Below, one piece after another: positions 23,192-32,738 of a stretch of 35,731 bases of DNA. Position numbers and translations under genes: made by a program. The DNA is from an uncultured Clostridia bacterium. GTDB lineage: Bacteria; Bacillota; Clostridia; Oscillospirales; Acutalibacteraceae. Numbering within the stretch: the first letter of the stretch is position 1; each line of letters begins with the position of its first letter. The stretch covers positions 1-35,731 of the forward strand of contig CAMMAZ010000025.1 in assembly GCA_946493765.1 (NCBI GenBank), written 5' to 3'. Below the pieces are notes generated by a model. It searched no databases and was not told the DNA's origin. It worked only from the letters and a program-made list of their open reading frames with translations.

Positions 23192-24793
23192 ATGCGGACA
23201 AAGAGGAAAAATCCTGACATGGATCAGATAAAAGTTCCTTTTTTCAAAAGAAAAAAGGTAAAATACGGTGCGATCTCCACCGGAATTATTGCGTTATTTA
23301 TTGTGGCGATGGTGCTTGTGAACATTTTAGCGACCGCGTTGTCGGATAATCTTATAGAGATGAGTCTGGATTTGACGGCATCCAAGGATTACACCATCGG
23401 CGAACAGAACCGCGAATGGATCGAAGCGATCGATAAACCGGTCAATATTGTGTTTACCTGCACGGAGGATTATTATAAAAACGATTATTATCAGAGTATT
23501 TCCGAGCAGTACAGCGATCTGACCGGGGGACAGTATTTTGTGCAGACGGTCGAGCTTTTGAAAAATTACACAAAGCTCAACAGCAATATAACTTTAAAAT
23601 TTATCGATTCCAATACGCCGGACTTTTATGAATATTATGAAAAATATTCGTCTGAAGATTTTTATGCGGGCGATATCATTATCGAAAGCAGTTTTGAAAA
23701 CAGCGCCGGCGAATTGCAGGAACGGTATAAGGTTTTATCGCTGGATGATTTATATCTGATCGACGATACCTATGCGCAAACCTATGGTTATCTGATTTCC
23801 GGTTCCAACGTGGAATCCAAAGTCACTTCCGCGCTTTATTACGTGACCAAAGAGCAGCAGGACAAGGTGACGTTTATTACCGGTTACGGCTGCTACAATT
23901 CCGCGGCGCTGAGTGATTTTACAACGATGCTGACCGAAAACAACTATGATGTCACAGAGATCGGAACGCTTGACAGCGAAGAGATCCCTGCTGATACTGA
24001 TATTTTGGTGCTTGCCGCGCCGCAGACGGATATGTCGGAAAATGAAATCAAAATCCTGAATGATTTTCTGATGAATGCAGATGAAAACGGCGATCCGCAA
24101 TTTTCCAAAAATCTTTTGTTTTTCGCTTCCAGCAAACAGACGAGCCGGTCACTGCCGAATATCGAAGGGTTACTGAGTGACTGGGGCATTACCTTTGCAG
24201 ACGGTATTGTATATGAAACCGATTCATCTTATCATGTGGCGGGTTCCAATACATTACTTGCCATGTTCAGCACGGAGACTGATTATATGGCGTCGCTCAA
24301 TACCGGTTTTCGGTATTATAGCGACGATCTCCGGCCGATGACAGCTGCATTTTCCGAACAAGGAAATTATAAGGCGCAGACGATCATTGCGACCAACACT
24401 ACGGCGGTCATCCGTCCCTATGACGCGGATGCGTCATGGAATCCGGATGATGCGGAAAGAATGTCCTATGCCGGCATGATCTATTCCAACTACAGCGAAA
24501 ACAACGGCGAAACCACCTCAAATATTTTGGCGGTGGCCTCCGATAACTTTATCGGCACCGGCTATAACACCAGTTCCTACGGTAACTTTGACCTGATGCA
24601 GCGAATGATGGACACAATGGTTGGCCGGCAGGCGGATGAAAATTATGAAGTGGAAACGAAAGTGATCGATACCGCTACGTTTGCAGCGCCGTCTGAAACC
24701 ACAGTTAATGTGATGACGGTTATCGTCTATGTGATACCGGTTCTTGTGGTGGTCTTTGGCGTGATTGTTTATATCAGAAGGAGAGTCAAATAA
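23192..24793 (+). CDS. GldG-like ABC transporter auxiliary protein
   Basis: A 533-residue protein anchored by one helix near the N-terminus (about residues 28-48) and one at the C-terminus (about 505-527), with a large extracytoplasmic part between. After the first helix comes SLDLTASKDYTIGEQ, and further in are VTFITGYGCYNSAAL and DILVLAAPQTDMSENE, as in the GldG/ABC-auxiliary family, which has a ThuA/glutamine-amidotransferase-like fold. AAAGGAGG lies upstream of ATG 23192. The stop overlaps the next start by one base (TAATG). It probably receives or guides the transported substrate at the outer membrane face (inference). Confidence 0.9.
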   Translation: MRTKRKNPDMDQIKVPFFKRKKVKYGAISTGIIALFIVAMVLVNILATALSDNLIEMSLDLTASKDYTIGEQNREWIEAIDKPVNIVFTCTEDYYKNDYYQSISEQYSDLTGGQYFVQTVELLKNYTKLNSNITLKFIDSNTPDFYEYYEKYSSEDFYAGDIIIESSFENSAGELQERYKVLSLDDLYLIDDTYAQTYGYLISGSNVESKVTSALYYVTKEQQDKVTFITGYGCYNSAALSDFTTMLTENNYDVTEIGTLDSEEIPADTDILVLAAPQTDMSENEIKILNDFLMNADENGDPQFSKNLLFFASSKQTSRSLPNIEGLLSDWGITFADGIVYETDSSYHVAGSNTLLAMFSTETDYMASLNTGFRYYSDDLRPMTAAFSEQGNYKAQTIIATNTTAVIRPYDADASWNPDDAERMSYAGMIYSNYSENNGETTSNILAVASDNFIGTGYNTSSYGNFDLMQRMMDTMVGRQADENYEVETKVIDTATFAAPSETTVNVMTVIVYVIPVLVVVFGVIVYIRRRVK

Positions 24794-26439
24794 TGAACAA
24801 CCGGGATAAACAGCAAAATCAACCGGATGTGCAGGAGCAGCAATCCACCATTTTTGTCGAGCCATCCAAATCGGATAAGGGCCCCGGTAAACAAAAGAAA
24901 AAGAAATGGGATGCTTATCTGCGTTTGACTGCGGGACTGATTGCTGCGGTCGTGTTTTTGACCGGTACGGTGCTGTGCGTTCACTTTTTCAGTGCAGGCG
25001 CCGAAACGGAAACAGAAACGGCAACCGAGCAGGACAGTGTGCTGTATTTAACGAAAGATGCCGATGTCAGCCTGGAGGATATGACAAATCCGGCAGCGGA
25101 TGCGATTTCCAATATTTTATCTGTTGATATCACAAATGATGGAGGCACCTATACCATTGTTCCGGTCGAGGATGAGGAGAATGTCTATTTTACACTGCGG
25201 GATTATGATGATTTTGCAATCGACACAGACACGGTGACCTCCATTGCCGATGCGGTCTTTGATGTAACGGCGACGATGAAAATTCCCGACCGTTTTTCCA
25301 TGGAGGACTGCGGCTTGGATGATGAACACGCCTCGGCTATTGTGGAGGTTCACATGGCGGACGGTAGTGATTTTACCATTAAGATCGGTAACCGGGTGCC
25401 AAACGGCAACGGAAATTATTATGGATGGACATCGTTGACAGATGGGATCTATGTCATAAACAGTGAATCCTATTCCTCCTTTACACAACACGTGGAGGAT
25501 TGTGCGGATACCGTTTTGTTTGAAACCTTTTCCCCTGAAAATGATGACGACAGTTACTTTTATGAGGGTTCGCTGATTCAATTTGAACGGATCACCTACA
25601 GCGGTGCGCGCTTTGCAAATGATTTGGTGCTCGGTTACGATGACGAATCCAGCGACGCACTTATTTACCATGTTTTAGAGCCGGTTTCGACCTATGCAAG
25701 TGATGAACAGGTTGCCGAGCTTCTGGAACCGCTGACCGAAGGTATGACCGCATCCGGCGCTTATGCCGTGCATCCGACAGATGCGCAGTTGAAAGAATAC
25801 GGGCTGGACAATCCGGAAACGATACTGACCTATACCATTAAGGACCGTACAATCGAACTGCGCTTTTCCGAGATCGGCGTGAAGGACGAGGGCTATTACG
25901 CCTGTATGGTCGACGATGTGCCGGTCATTTTCATGGTCATGGCGGACTTGTATGAATTCGTGGAATGGGATCTGGATGATCTGCGTTTTTCACTGTTGTT
26001 TGCTAAAAATATCGATGCGATAGAAACCTTCCGTGTGGAATATGGGCAGACCGATCTGACCTACGAGATCAGTGAAGATGAAGTCACCGATCTGGAGGGA
26101 GAAACCACCTCTGAGCTTTCGGTTATCTGTAGCTCCTCTCCGGTCAATGCGGAATATTTCCAGTATCTCTATCAGGAATTGGTTTTGGTTAAGGCTTCCA
26201 AATATTTAGGTGCCGATGAAACGGCGCCAACGGGGACGCCATATCTTAAAATCACGATCACCTACAATACCGGGGAGAGCAGCGATGTGTTGACTTTTAT
26301 TCGATACAGTGATTTGTATTATCACTATACCATCAACGGTATCGGCGATTCCCTGGTTCGATATGACACAGTGGAGAGCCTGACACAGCATTTTGACGAT
26401 CTGCAGGCAGGCCGGGAAATCAAATCTCCGACACAATAA
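24793..26439 (+). CDS. DUF4340 domain membrane-anchored protein
   Basis: A 548-residue protein with a charged, Gln-rich cytoplasmic N-terminus (about 1-37), one membrane helix (about 40-63) and a long acidic extracytoplasmic region made of repeated beta-rich DUF4340-type modules (for example ISNILSVDITNDGGTYTIV, then VPVIFMVMADLYEF and ITITYNTGESSDV). It is the standard fourth partner of GldA/F/G-like ABC clusters and contains no catalytic motif I can see. AAGGAGAG precedes ATG 24793, which overlaps the gldG stop. The operon ends here at a terminator. Confidence 0.87.
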   Translation: MNNRDKQQNQPDVQEQQSTIFVEPSKSDKGPGKQKKKKWDAYLRLTAGLIAAVVFLTGTVLCVHFFSAGAETETETATEQDSVLYLTKDADVSLEDMTNPAADAISNILSVDITNDGGTYTIVPVEDEENVYFTLRDYDDFAIDTDTVTSIADAVFDVTATMKIPDRFSMEDCGLDDEHASAIVEVHMADGSDFTIKIGNRVPNGNGNYYGWTSLTDGIYVINSESYSSFTQHVEDCADTVLFETFSPENDDDSYFYEGSLIQFERITYSGARFANDLVLGYDDESSDALIYHVLEPVSTYASDEQVAELLEPLTEGMTASGAYAVHPTDAQLKEYGLDNPETILTYTIKDRTIELRFSEIGVKDEGYYACMVDDVPVIFMVMADLYEFVEWDLDDLRFSLLFAKNIDAIETFRVEYGQTDLTYEISEDEVTDLEGETTSELSVICSSSPVNAEYFQYLYQELVLVKASKYLGADETAPTGTPYLKITITYNTGESSDVLTFIRYSDLYYHYTINGIGDSLVRYDTVESLTQHFDDLQAGREIKSPTQ

Positions 26440-26442
26440 GAC

Positions 26443-26483
26443 AAAAGAAGCCGTTTAGCATTTGCAAAACGGTTTCTTTTTTT
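26443..26483 (+). terminator. intrinsic terminator of the ABC exporter operon
   Basis: AAAAGAAGCCGTTT pairs with AAACGGTTTCTTTT (one G-U pair) around a roughly 10-base loop, followed by more T. Confidence 0.87.
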
Positions 26484-26504
26484 GTAAGACCTTTAGAAAA
26501 AAGA

Positions 26505-26533
26505 TTGATTAAAGCTTGTAAAAATGCTATAAT
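26505..26533 (+). promoter_or_regulatory. promoter of the yfmF operon
   Basis: TTGATT (26505-26510), 17-base spacer, perfect TATAAT (26528-26533) with extended TG at 26525-26526. Confidence 0.8.
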
Positions 26534-26569
26534 AATCTAGAATTGACATAGAAAGGCAAGGGATGTTTT

Positions 26570-27859
26570 ATGGACCAAATCCAAATCGAATCTCTGGCAA
26601 ACGGCGTTGAGGGCTGCCATATTCAAACGGCGCAGTTCAAAACCTCGCGCATTAGCATCAATTTGTTTTTGCCGATCCAAGAAACCGACGTTTGCGCCAA
26701 TGCACTGCTGGCCGGTCTTTTGACCCGCGCATCAGCCGACTATCCCGATTTTACCCATTTAAATCAGCGTTTAAACGAGCTTTACGGCGCGACGCTTTTT
26801 GGCGACGTGATGAAATTCGGCGATATGCAGATCGTGAAATTCGTGATCAACGTTTTGGATGATTGCTACACGCTGGGCGGCGAAAAAATTTCGCAGGACG
26901 CCGCAGAGCTTTTGTTATCGATGATTTTTACTCCACCGCTGCAAAACGGATTGTTTAGCGAGCAGGATTTTGAGAGTGAAAAACGGCTGCTCATTGAGCA
27001 GATCAACGGCGAGATCAACGACAAGCGCCGTTATGCGATCACCAAAACCGAAAGCGCGTTGTATCAGGGTGAACCCAGCGGCATTTCAAGATACGGCGAT
27101 ATTAAAGACGCCGAAAATCTGACCAACGCACAGGCGGTCGCCGCCTGGAAAGCGATGCTGCAAAACGCTTTTGTGCGGGTCAATATCGTCTCTTCCACCG
27201 CACCGGACGCGGTTTATCAAAAAATAAAAGAATATTTTGCCCCGCTTGATCGCAATGCGCAAAAAATAGATGTGACGAAAAAACATGCTGGCAGACAAGA
27301 TGTTTTGAAATTGGAAGAACACATGAATGTCACACAGGCAAAGCTTTGCATGGCGTTTGCCGTATCCGGCATGGATGACGCGAAAGACAAAGACGCAGTG
27401 CGTGTCATGACCGACATGTTCGGCGGCGGTCCATATTCCAAACTGTTTGCGAATGTGCGGGAAAAACAAAGCCTTTGCTATTACTGCGCCGCAAGACCGA
27501 ATTTCCAGAAAGCGACCATCCTGGTCGACAGCGGTATTTTGGAAGAAAACCGGCAAAAAGCGATCGACGGGATTTTGCAGCAATTAAAAGAAATGCAAAA
27601 CGGCAATTTTTCTGAAGATGATCTGGCAGCATCCAAAATGGCGCTGACCGACAGTGCACGAACCGTCTGCGATTCACCGGCGGATCTGGATACCTGGTAT
27701 GCACTGCGGATTTTTGAAAACGATCCCGGCATTGAAACCTTTATTGGCCGTGTAAACAGCGTGTCGAAAGAAGATGTCCAACGTGCAGCGAATGCGGTAA
27801 CGCTCGACACGGTCTATTTCCTTGGAACAAACGGGAATGAAGGAGGCGCAAATCAATGA
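26570..27859 (+). CDS. yfmF: M16-family protein without zinc site (YfmF type)
   Basis: A 429-residue peptidase-fold protein. The region where active M16 proteases carry HxxEH reads instead NALLAGLLTRASADYPDF, so it should not cleave peptides itself. Other M16 features remain: LNQRLNELYGATLFGDV, the GGPYSKLFANVREKQSLCYYC segment that binds substrate in active partners, and DSGILEENRQKAIDGI. In Bacillus, YfmF and YfmH are encoded side by side and have been linked to processing needed for EF-P 5-aminopentanol modification. AAGGGATG precedes ATG 26570. Its stop overlaps the yfmH start by 4 bases, consistent with a stoichiometric heterodimer. Confidence 0.92.
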   Translation: MDQIQIESLANGVEGCHIQTAQFKTSRISINLFLPIQETDVCANALLAGLLTRASADYPDFTHLNQRLNELYGATLFGDVMKFGDMQIVKFVINVLDDCYTLGGEKISQDAAELLLSMIFTPPLQNGLFSEQDFESEKRLLIEQINGEINDKRRYAITKTESALYQGEPSGISRYGDIKDAENLTNAQAVAAWKAMLQNAFVRVNIVSSTAPDAVYQKIKEYFAPLDRNAQKIDVTKKHAGRQDVLKLEEHMNVTQAKLCMAFAVSGMDDAKDKDAVRVMTDMFGGGPYSKLFANVREKQSLCYYCAARPNFQKATILVDSGILEENRQKAIDGILQQLKEMQNGNFSEDDLAASKMALTDSARTVCDSPADLDTWYALRIFENDPGIETFIGRVNSVSKEDVQRAANAVTLDTVYFLGTNGNEGGANQ

Positions 27860-29130
27860 AAACAGTTGTTGAAAACAAAGGGATCAAAGAACAATGTCAA
27901 ATCTACCGGCACAAATCCGGCATGAACATCTATGTCTGTGAAAAGCCGGAATATTCCTCTGCCTACGCGATTTTCGGCACGCGCTATGGATCGATCGACA
28001 CCAAATTCAGATTGGGCGGCGACGCGGCGTTTACCGAGGTGCCGGAGGGCATTGCGCATTATCTGGAACACAAGCTTTTTGAAAGCGAGGACGGCGACGC
28101 CTTTTCAAGATACGCCAAAACCGGCGCGATGGCCAATGCGTTTACCTCCTTTGACCGCACCTGCTACCTGTTTTCCTGCTCCTCTAATTTTGAGGATTCT
28201 TTCCGAATCCTTTTAGACTTTGTGCAGCATCCTTATTTTACCGAAGAAACGGTGCGCAAGGAACAGGGGATCATCGGGCAGGAAATCCAGATGTATGACG
28301 ATTCCGCACCGTGGCGGGTGCTGTTCAATCTGCTTTGCGCGCTGTATCATAATCATCCGGTGCGCATCGATATCGCCGGAACCATTGAATCGATCGCGCA
28401 GATCAATGCGGATCTATTATATCAGTGCTACCGCACATTTTATAATTTAAGCAACATGTTCATCTGCGTGGCGGGCAATGTGAAAGCAGATGAGGTGTTC
28501 CGGCTGTGCGATGAACTGCTGCTGGATAGTGAGCCCGTTTCCATCGAACGCGCCACCCATGCGGAGCCGGAAGAAATCGTGAAAAAATCAGTGGAAATCA
28601 AACTGCCGGTTTCGATGCCGCTGTTTGCTATCGGCTATAAAGAACGGTGTGAAAAGCCGCAGAAGACCGTGAAGGAACGGGTGTGCACTGAAATTTTGAT
28701 GAAAATCCTTTTCGGATCGGATTCACAGCTGTATAAAGAACTGCTGGATGCTGAGCTGATCAACGATAAATTTGAAGCGGAATATTTCACCGGACACGGT
28801 TATGCCGCCGTGCTGGTCGAGGGTGAGTCCAAAGACCCGCAGGCGGTCTATGAAAAGATCAACGCGGCGATCGCAGATGCGAAAAGAAACGGCGTGACAA
28901 AAGAGCAGTTTGACCGCGCGCGCAAAGCGATCTACGGTGCGGATGCCGCGGCTTACAACAGCGTGGAAAACATCGTCATGTCGATGGTCAACGCGGCGTT
29001 TTTAAACGAAGGGGTGTTCGACGAGATCGAAACCGTCAAATCCGTCACACTGGAGGACGTCAACCAAAGACTGCGGGAGATTTTAGATCCTGCACACTCT
29101 GCGATTTCTGTTGTCAGCGGGGAGGAATAA
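27856..29130 (+). CDS. yfmH: M16-family zinc metallopeptidase (YfmH type)
   Basis: A 424-residue catalytic partner of YfmF. The inverted zinc motif HxxEH is present as AHYLEHKLFE (about residues 68-77), followed by the conserved GAMANAFTSFDRTCYLFSC segment, and the distal Glu is expected in the EQGIIGQEIQMYDD region. The 4-base overlap and GGAGG inside yfmF indicate coupled translation. Downstream lgt begins 4 bases after its stop codon, tying this pair to lipoprotein biogenesis at the level of expression only. The natural substrate is unknown from sequence. Confidence 0.94.
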   Translation: MKTVVENKGIKEQCQIYRHKSGMNIYVCEKPEYSSAYAIFGTRYGSIDTKFRLGGDAAFTEVPEGIAHYLEHKLFESEDGDAFSRYAKTGAMANAFTSFDRTCYLFSCSSNFEDSFRILLDFVQHPYFTEETVRKEQGIIGQEIQMYDDSAPWRVLFNLLCALYHNHPVRIDIAGTIESIAQINADLLYQCYRTFYNLSNMFICVAGNVKADEVFRLCDELLLDSEPVSIERATHAEPEEIVKKSVEIKLPVSMPLFAIGYKERCEKPQKTVKERVCTEILMKILFGSDSQLYKELLDAELINDKFEAEYFTGHGYAAVLVEGESKDPQAVYEKINAAIADAKRNGVTKEQFDRARKAIYGADAAAYNSVENIVMSMVNAAFLNEGVFDEIETVKSVTLEDVNQRLREILDPAHSAISVVSGEE

Positions 29131-29134
29131 AAGC

Positions 29135-30133
29135 ATGGAAACGGTCAATATTTTCGGACTGGAATTTGATTATTACCGTTATTTCACCATTCCCGGTACC
29201 GATTTTAAAATTTATTGGTATGGCGTTTTGATCGCCATCGGCTTTGCACTGGCTTTGATCTATGGCCTGAAACGCGCAAAATCCTTTGGGATCAGCAGCG
29301 ACCGGCTGATCGACTGCATCATCGTCACCGCACCCTGTGCGATTTTGGGCGCCCGGTTTTATTATGTTTTGTTTTATAACCATGATTTTTCCACCTTTTT
29401 TGATTTCAGAGACGGCGGGCTGGCGATTCTGGGCGCAGTGATCGTGGCGGTGATCGTCGGCGCACTGATGTGCAAACTGCGAAAAGTCAATATTTTGTCA
29501 GCCCTTGATCTGGCGGCGCTGGGCTTTTTGATCGGTCAGGCGATCGGCCGGTGGGGCAATTTCATCAACCAGGAAGCGTTCGGCACCGCGACCGGCAGCG
29601 ATTGGTTTGGTATGACCGGCAACATCATTGTGGAGAAAACCGGCAGCACTGCGCTGGTGCACCCCTGTTTTTTATATGAATCGCTCTGGTGCTTTATCGG
29701 TTTTCTGCTGCTGCATTTCCTTTCTAAAAAGCGGGCGTTTAACGGACAGATCGCCGCGCTTTACATGGTGTGGTATGGGCTTGGCCGTGCCGTGATCGAA
29801 GGGTTGCGCACCGATTCTTTGATGATCGGAGATTTTATTCGGGTATCGCAATTGTTGTCGATATTGATGGTGATCGCCGGTGCGATCTGGCTGGCGGTAG
29901 GATTATCATGGGCCAAACGTAAAAAACAAGAAGAGACCTATGCGCCGGTATTTGATATCGATGAACTGGATATCGATGCTTCTGACATTGCGGACAATGA
30001 TAAAAAGGAAGAGAACGATGCGCAAGATGATGCGCAAAGGGAAACGGACATCGCCCAAACTGCACAGGATGAAACCGATGCCCAGTTGGAAGCGGAATCG
30101 GAAGAAAAGCAGGATAAAGGCGAAAAAATGTAA
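29135..30133 (+). CDS. lgt: prolipoprotein diacylglyceryl transferase
   Basis: Transfers diacylglycerol from phosphatidylglycerol to the lipobox cysteine of prolipoproteins, the first lipoprotein maturation step, in the plasma membrane. The protein has about seven hydrophobic helices, IYWYGVLIAIGF near residue 26, the DGGLAILGA segment and the Lgt signature GRWGNFINQEAFG (about 140-152). The C-terminus after about residue 268 is an unusually long, highly acidic tail rich in Asp, Glu and Gln. ATG 29135 has GGGGAGGAA about 8 bases upstream. It would mature the two lipoproteins encoded elsewhere in this window. Confidence 0.96.
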   Translation: METVNIFGLEFDYYRYFTIPGTDFKIYWYGVLIAIGFALALIYGLKRAKSFGISSDRLIDCIIVTAPCAILGARFYYVLFYNHDFSTFFDFRDGGLAILGAVIVAVIVGALMCKLRKVNILSALDLAALGFLIGQAIGRWGNFINQEAFGTATGSDWFGMTGNIIVEKTGSTALVHPCFLYESLWCFIGFLLLHFLSKKRAFNGQIAALYMVWYGLGRAVIEGLRTDSLMIGDFIRVSQLLSILMVIAGAIWLAVGLSWAKRKKQEETYAPVFDIDELDIDASDIADNDKKEENDAQDDAQRETDIAQTAQDETDAQLEAESEEKQDKGEKM

Positions 30134-30199
30134 AAGCGTCGCATGATAAAATTGAACAATTTAAAGACGTTTGAAAAATAGAAAGGAATGGTTTTGCAA

Positions 30200-31054
30200 A
30201 TGGCAGAACGCATGGATGGAAAGCTGGTGTCCGCCAGCGTCAAACAACGGGTGGCGGATGAAACGGCAAAGCTGAAAGAAAAGGGTATCACACCGGGACT
30301 TGCGGTGATTATCGTCGGCGACGATCCGGCGTCCAGAGTTTATGTCAACAACAAGAAAAAGGCCTGCGCGGCAGTCGGGTTTTATTCGGAGGAATATACC
30401 CTGCCGGAAAACACCACGATGGAACAGCTATTATCGGTGATCGAGGTGTTAAACAGCAGGGAAGATATTGACGGGATTTTATGTCAACTTCCATTGCCGG
30501 AACATCTCGATGAACAGGCGGTGATCGACGCGATCGCCGTGGATAAGGATGTGGATGCGTTTTCGCCTGCAAATGTGGGGAAAATCATGATCGGAAATTA
30601 TGATTTTCTGCCCTGCACTCCGGCGGGCGTGATGGAAATGTTAAAATACTATTCGATTCCGGTTGCCGGGAAACACTGTGTTGTCATCGGCCGTTCCAAC
30701 ATCGTCGGCAAGCCTGCCGCAATGCTGATGCTGCATGAAAATGCAACGGTCACGATCTGCCACAGCAAAACGCAAAATTTAAAGGACATCTGCAAAACCG
30801 CCGACATTTTGGTCGCGGCGGTCGGCAAAGCGGGTTTTGTCACCGCGGATATGGTCAAAGACGGCGCGGTCGTCATCGATGTCGGCATCAACCGGATCGA
30901 CGGTAAGCTTTATGGCGACGTTGCGTTCGACGAGGTGGAGAAAAAAGCGTCGTTTATCACCCCGGTGCCCGGCGGCGTTGGACCGATGACCATCGGCATG
31001 CTGATGCAAAACACCTTAAAAGCTGCAAAGCTGCATCATAATATCGAAGAATAG
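30200..31054 (+). CDS. folD: bifunctional methylenetetrahydrofolate dehydrogenase / cyclohydrolase
   Basis: Interconverts 5,10-methylene-, 5,10-methenyl- and 10-formyl-tetrahydrofolate in one-carbon metabolism. The 284-residue protein contains VGDDPASRVYVNNKKKAC with the catalytic Tyr and Lys, DGILCQLPLPEHLD, DAFSPANVG, PCTPAGVMEML and the nucleotide site GRSNIVGKPAAMLM; it ends with TPVPGGVGPMT. Start is ambiguous: ATG 30200 gives the usual N-terminus (MAERMDGK) but is 12 bases after AAAGGA; TTG 30194 has ideal spacing; ATG 30188 is too close. A possible extended -10 box lies at 30144-30152, so it may be transcribed partly apart from lgt. Confidence 0.97.
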   Translation: MAERMDGKLVSASVKQRVADETAKLKEKGITPGLAVIIVGDDPASRVYVNNKKKACAAVGFYSEEYTLPENTTMEQLLSVIEVLNSREDIDGILCQLPLPEHLDEQAVIDAIAVDKDVDAFSPANVGKIMIGNYDFLPCTPAGVMEMLKYYSIPVAGKHCVVIGRSNIVGKPAAMLMLHENATVTICHSKTQNLKDICKTADILVAAVGKAGFVTADMVKDGAVVIDVGINRIDGKLYGDVAFDEVEKKASFITPVPGGVGPMTIGMLMQNTLKAAKLHHNIEE

Positions 31055-31069
31055 AGAGGAACATTACAT

Positions 31070-31339
31070 ATGCGAGCTGTTATCACCGTTATTGGGAAAG
31101 ATATGGTCGGAATTTTAGCAAAGGTTTCAGGAATCTGCTCCGATTGCAACGTCAACGTCATTGAAGTCACGCAATCGGTTTTGCAGGATATGTTCGCCAT
31201 GATCATGCTGTCGGATATTTCCGATTGCAGCGTCCCGTTTGCGGAGTTTTCCGATAAAATGAAGGCGCTGGGTGATGAACTTGGTCTGTCCATTCATGTC
31301 ATGCACGAAGACATTTTCAATTCCATGCACAGAATCTAA
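31070..31339 (+). CDS. ACT domain protein, UPF0237 family
   Basis: An 89-residue protein made of a single ACT domain: strand VITVIGKDMVGILAKV, helix ILAKVSGICSD, then NVNVIEVTQSVLQDMFAMIM. ACT domains bind amino acids or similar small ligands. In Firmicutes the gene is almost always just before a UPF0210 gene, as here (30-base gap), which suggests that it senses a ligand for its partner. AGAGAGGA precedes ATG 31070. Confidence 0.93.
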   Translation: MRAVITVIGKDMVGILAKVSGICSDCNVNVIEVTQSVLQDMFAMIMLSDISDCSVPFAEFSDKMKALGDELGLSIHVMHEDIFNSMHRI

Positions 31340-31369
31340 ATCCCGCAAACCGAAAGGACTGAATTTTTC

Positions 31370-32728
31370 ATGATTAATTCGGGAGACATTCTCGAAACAA
31401 TAGATATGATCCAGAACGAAAATCTGGATATCCGCACCGTCACCATGGGCATCTCACTGTTAGACTGCATTGACAGCGACATCGATAAAGCCTGCGATAA
31501 GGTCTATGATAAAATCACCAAATATGCAAAGGATTTAATCCCGGTGTGTGAGGAAATCGAAAAGGAATATGGGATTCCCATTGTCAACAAACGCATTTCC
31601 GTCACACCGGTCGCCATGCTGGCGGCGGCCTGCCAGACCTCCAATATTGTCAAATTCGCATTGGCGCTCGAACGCGCGGCCAACACCGTTGGAGTCAATT
31701 TTATCGGCGGCTATTCCGCGCTGGTCCATAAAGGTTTTGCCGCCGGAGACTATGCGCTGATCGAATCGATTCCGGAAGCGCTGTCGGTCACCGAGCATGT
31801 CTGTTCGTCGGTCAATATCGGCTCCACCAAAACAGGACTGAATATGGACGCGGTTTTAAAAATGGGCAAAACCATTAAAAAATGCGCGGAAGTCACCGCC
31901 GACCGCAACTGCATCGGCGCCGCAAAACTGGTGGTGTTCTGCAACGCGCCGGAGGATAACCCCTTCATGGCGGGCGCTTTTCACGGTGCTGGCGAACCGG
32001 ATTGTGTGATCAACGTCGGTGTTTCGGGCCCCGGTGTGGTGCGCACCGCACTGCAAAAATCCGAAGGGTTGGACATCACCGGCGTTGCGGATTTAGTCAA
32101 GCGCACCGCCTTTAAAATCACAAGAATGGGACAGCTGGTCGCTACCGAAGCCTCAAAGCGGCTTTGCGTGCCGTTTGGCATTGTGGACCTGTCGCTGGCG
32201 CCCACCCCGGCAATCGGCGATTCCGTCGCGAACATTTTAGAGGAAATGGGACTGGAATCCTGCGGTGCGGCCGGCACGACGGCGTGTTTGGCGCTGCTCA
32301 ACGACGCGGTGAAAAAAGGCGGCGTGATGGCGTCTTCCCATGTCGGCGGCTTGTCCGGCGCGTTTATTCCGGTGTCGGAGGACGCAGGCATGATCAAAGC
32401 GGCCGAAAAAGGCATTTTAACAATCGAAAAGCTGGAAGCCATGACGGCGGTCTGCTCAGTGGGACTGGATATGATCATCATTCCCGGCGACACGCACGAA
32501 GATGTGATTTCCGGTATCATCGCGGATGAAGCGGCGATCGGTATGGTCAACTTTAAAACCACCGCCGTGCGCCTGATCCCGGCGATCGGCAAAACGGTGG
32601 GGGATACCTTATCGTTCGGCGGTTTGTTGGGACAGGGACCGGTGATGAAGGTCAACACCGCGTCGCCCTCCAAATTCATTCACCGCGGCGGTCAGCTGCC
32701 AGCCCCTATGCAGGCGCTGAAAAACTAG
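31370..32728 (+). CDS. PFL family protein, UPF0210 (DUF711)
   Basis: A 452-residue protein of family UPF0210, structurally related to the pyruvate-formate-lyase/ribonucleotide-reductase barrel. Conserved stretches: [64 protein letters not shown] and [19 protein letters not shown]. No glycyl-radical motif (RVxGY near the C-terminus) is visible, so PFL chemistry should not be assumed. No biochemical function is established. AAAGGA lies upstream of ATG 31370. Probably co-transcribed with the ACT gene and folD. Confidence 0.93.
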   Translation: MINSGDILETIDMIQNENLDIRTVTMGISLLDCIDSDIDKACDKVYDKITKYAKDLIPVCEEIEKEYGIPIVNKRISVTPVAMLAAACQTSNIVKFALALERAANTVGVNFIGGYSALVHKGFAAGDYALIESIPEALSVTEHVCSSVNIGSTKTGLNMDAVLKMGKTIKKCAEVTADRNCIGAAKLVVFCNAPEDNPFMAGAFHGAGEPDCVINVGVSGPGVVRTALQKSEGLDITGVADLVKRTAFKITRMGQLVATEASKRLCVPFGIVDLSLAPTPAIGDSVANILEEMGLESCGAAGTTACLALLNDAVKKGGVMASSHVGGLSGAFIPVSEDAGMIKAAEKGILTIEKLEAMTAVCSVGLDMIIIPGDTHEDVISGIIADEAAIGMVNFKTTAVRLIPAIGKTVGDTLSFGGLLGQGPVMKVNTASPSKFIHRGGQLPAPMQALKN

Positions 32729-32738
32729 AGGTATATTT

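Noticed and set aside
21442-26439. Gld-like cluster as evidence of gliding motility
   Set aside because: Only the ABC-type genes are present; the other gliding genes are absent, and such clusters occur in non-gliding Clostridia.
31981-32679. 232-codon minus-strand frame opposite UPF0210
   Set aside because: Antisense shadow; the plus-strand protein is conserved along the whole stretch.
31370-32728. UPF0210 protein as a glycyl-radical formate lyase
   Set aside because: No glycyl-radical motif near the C-terminus and no activating enzyme nearby; only the fold is related.
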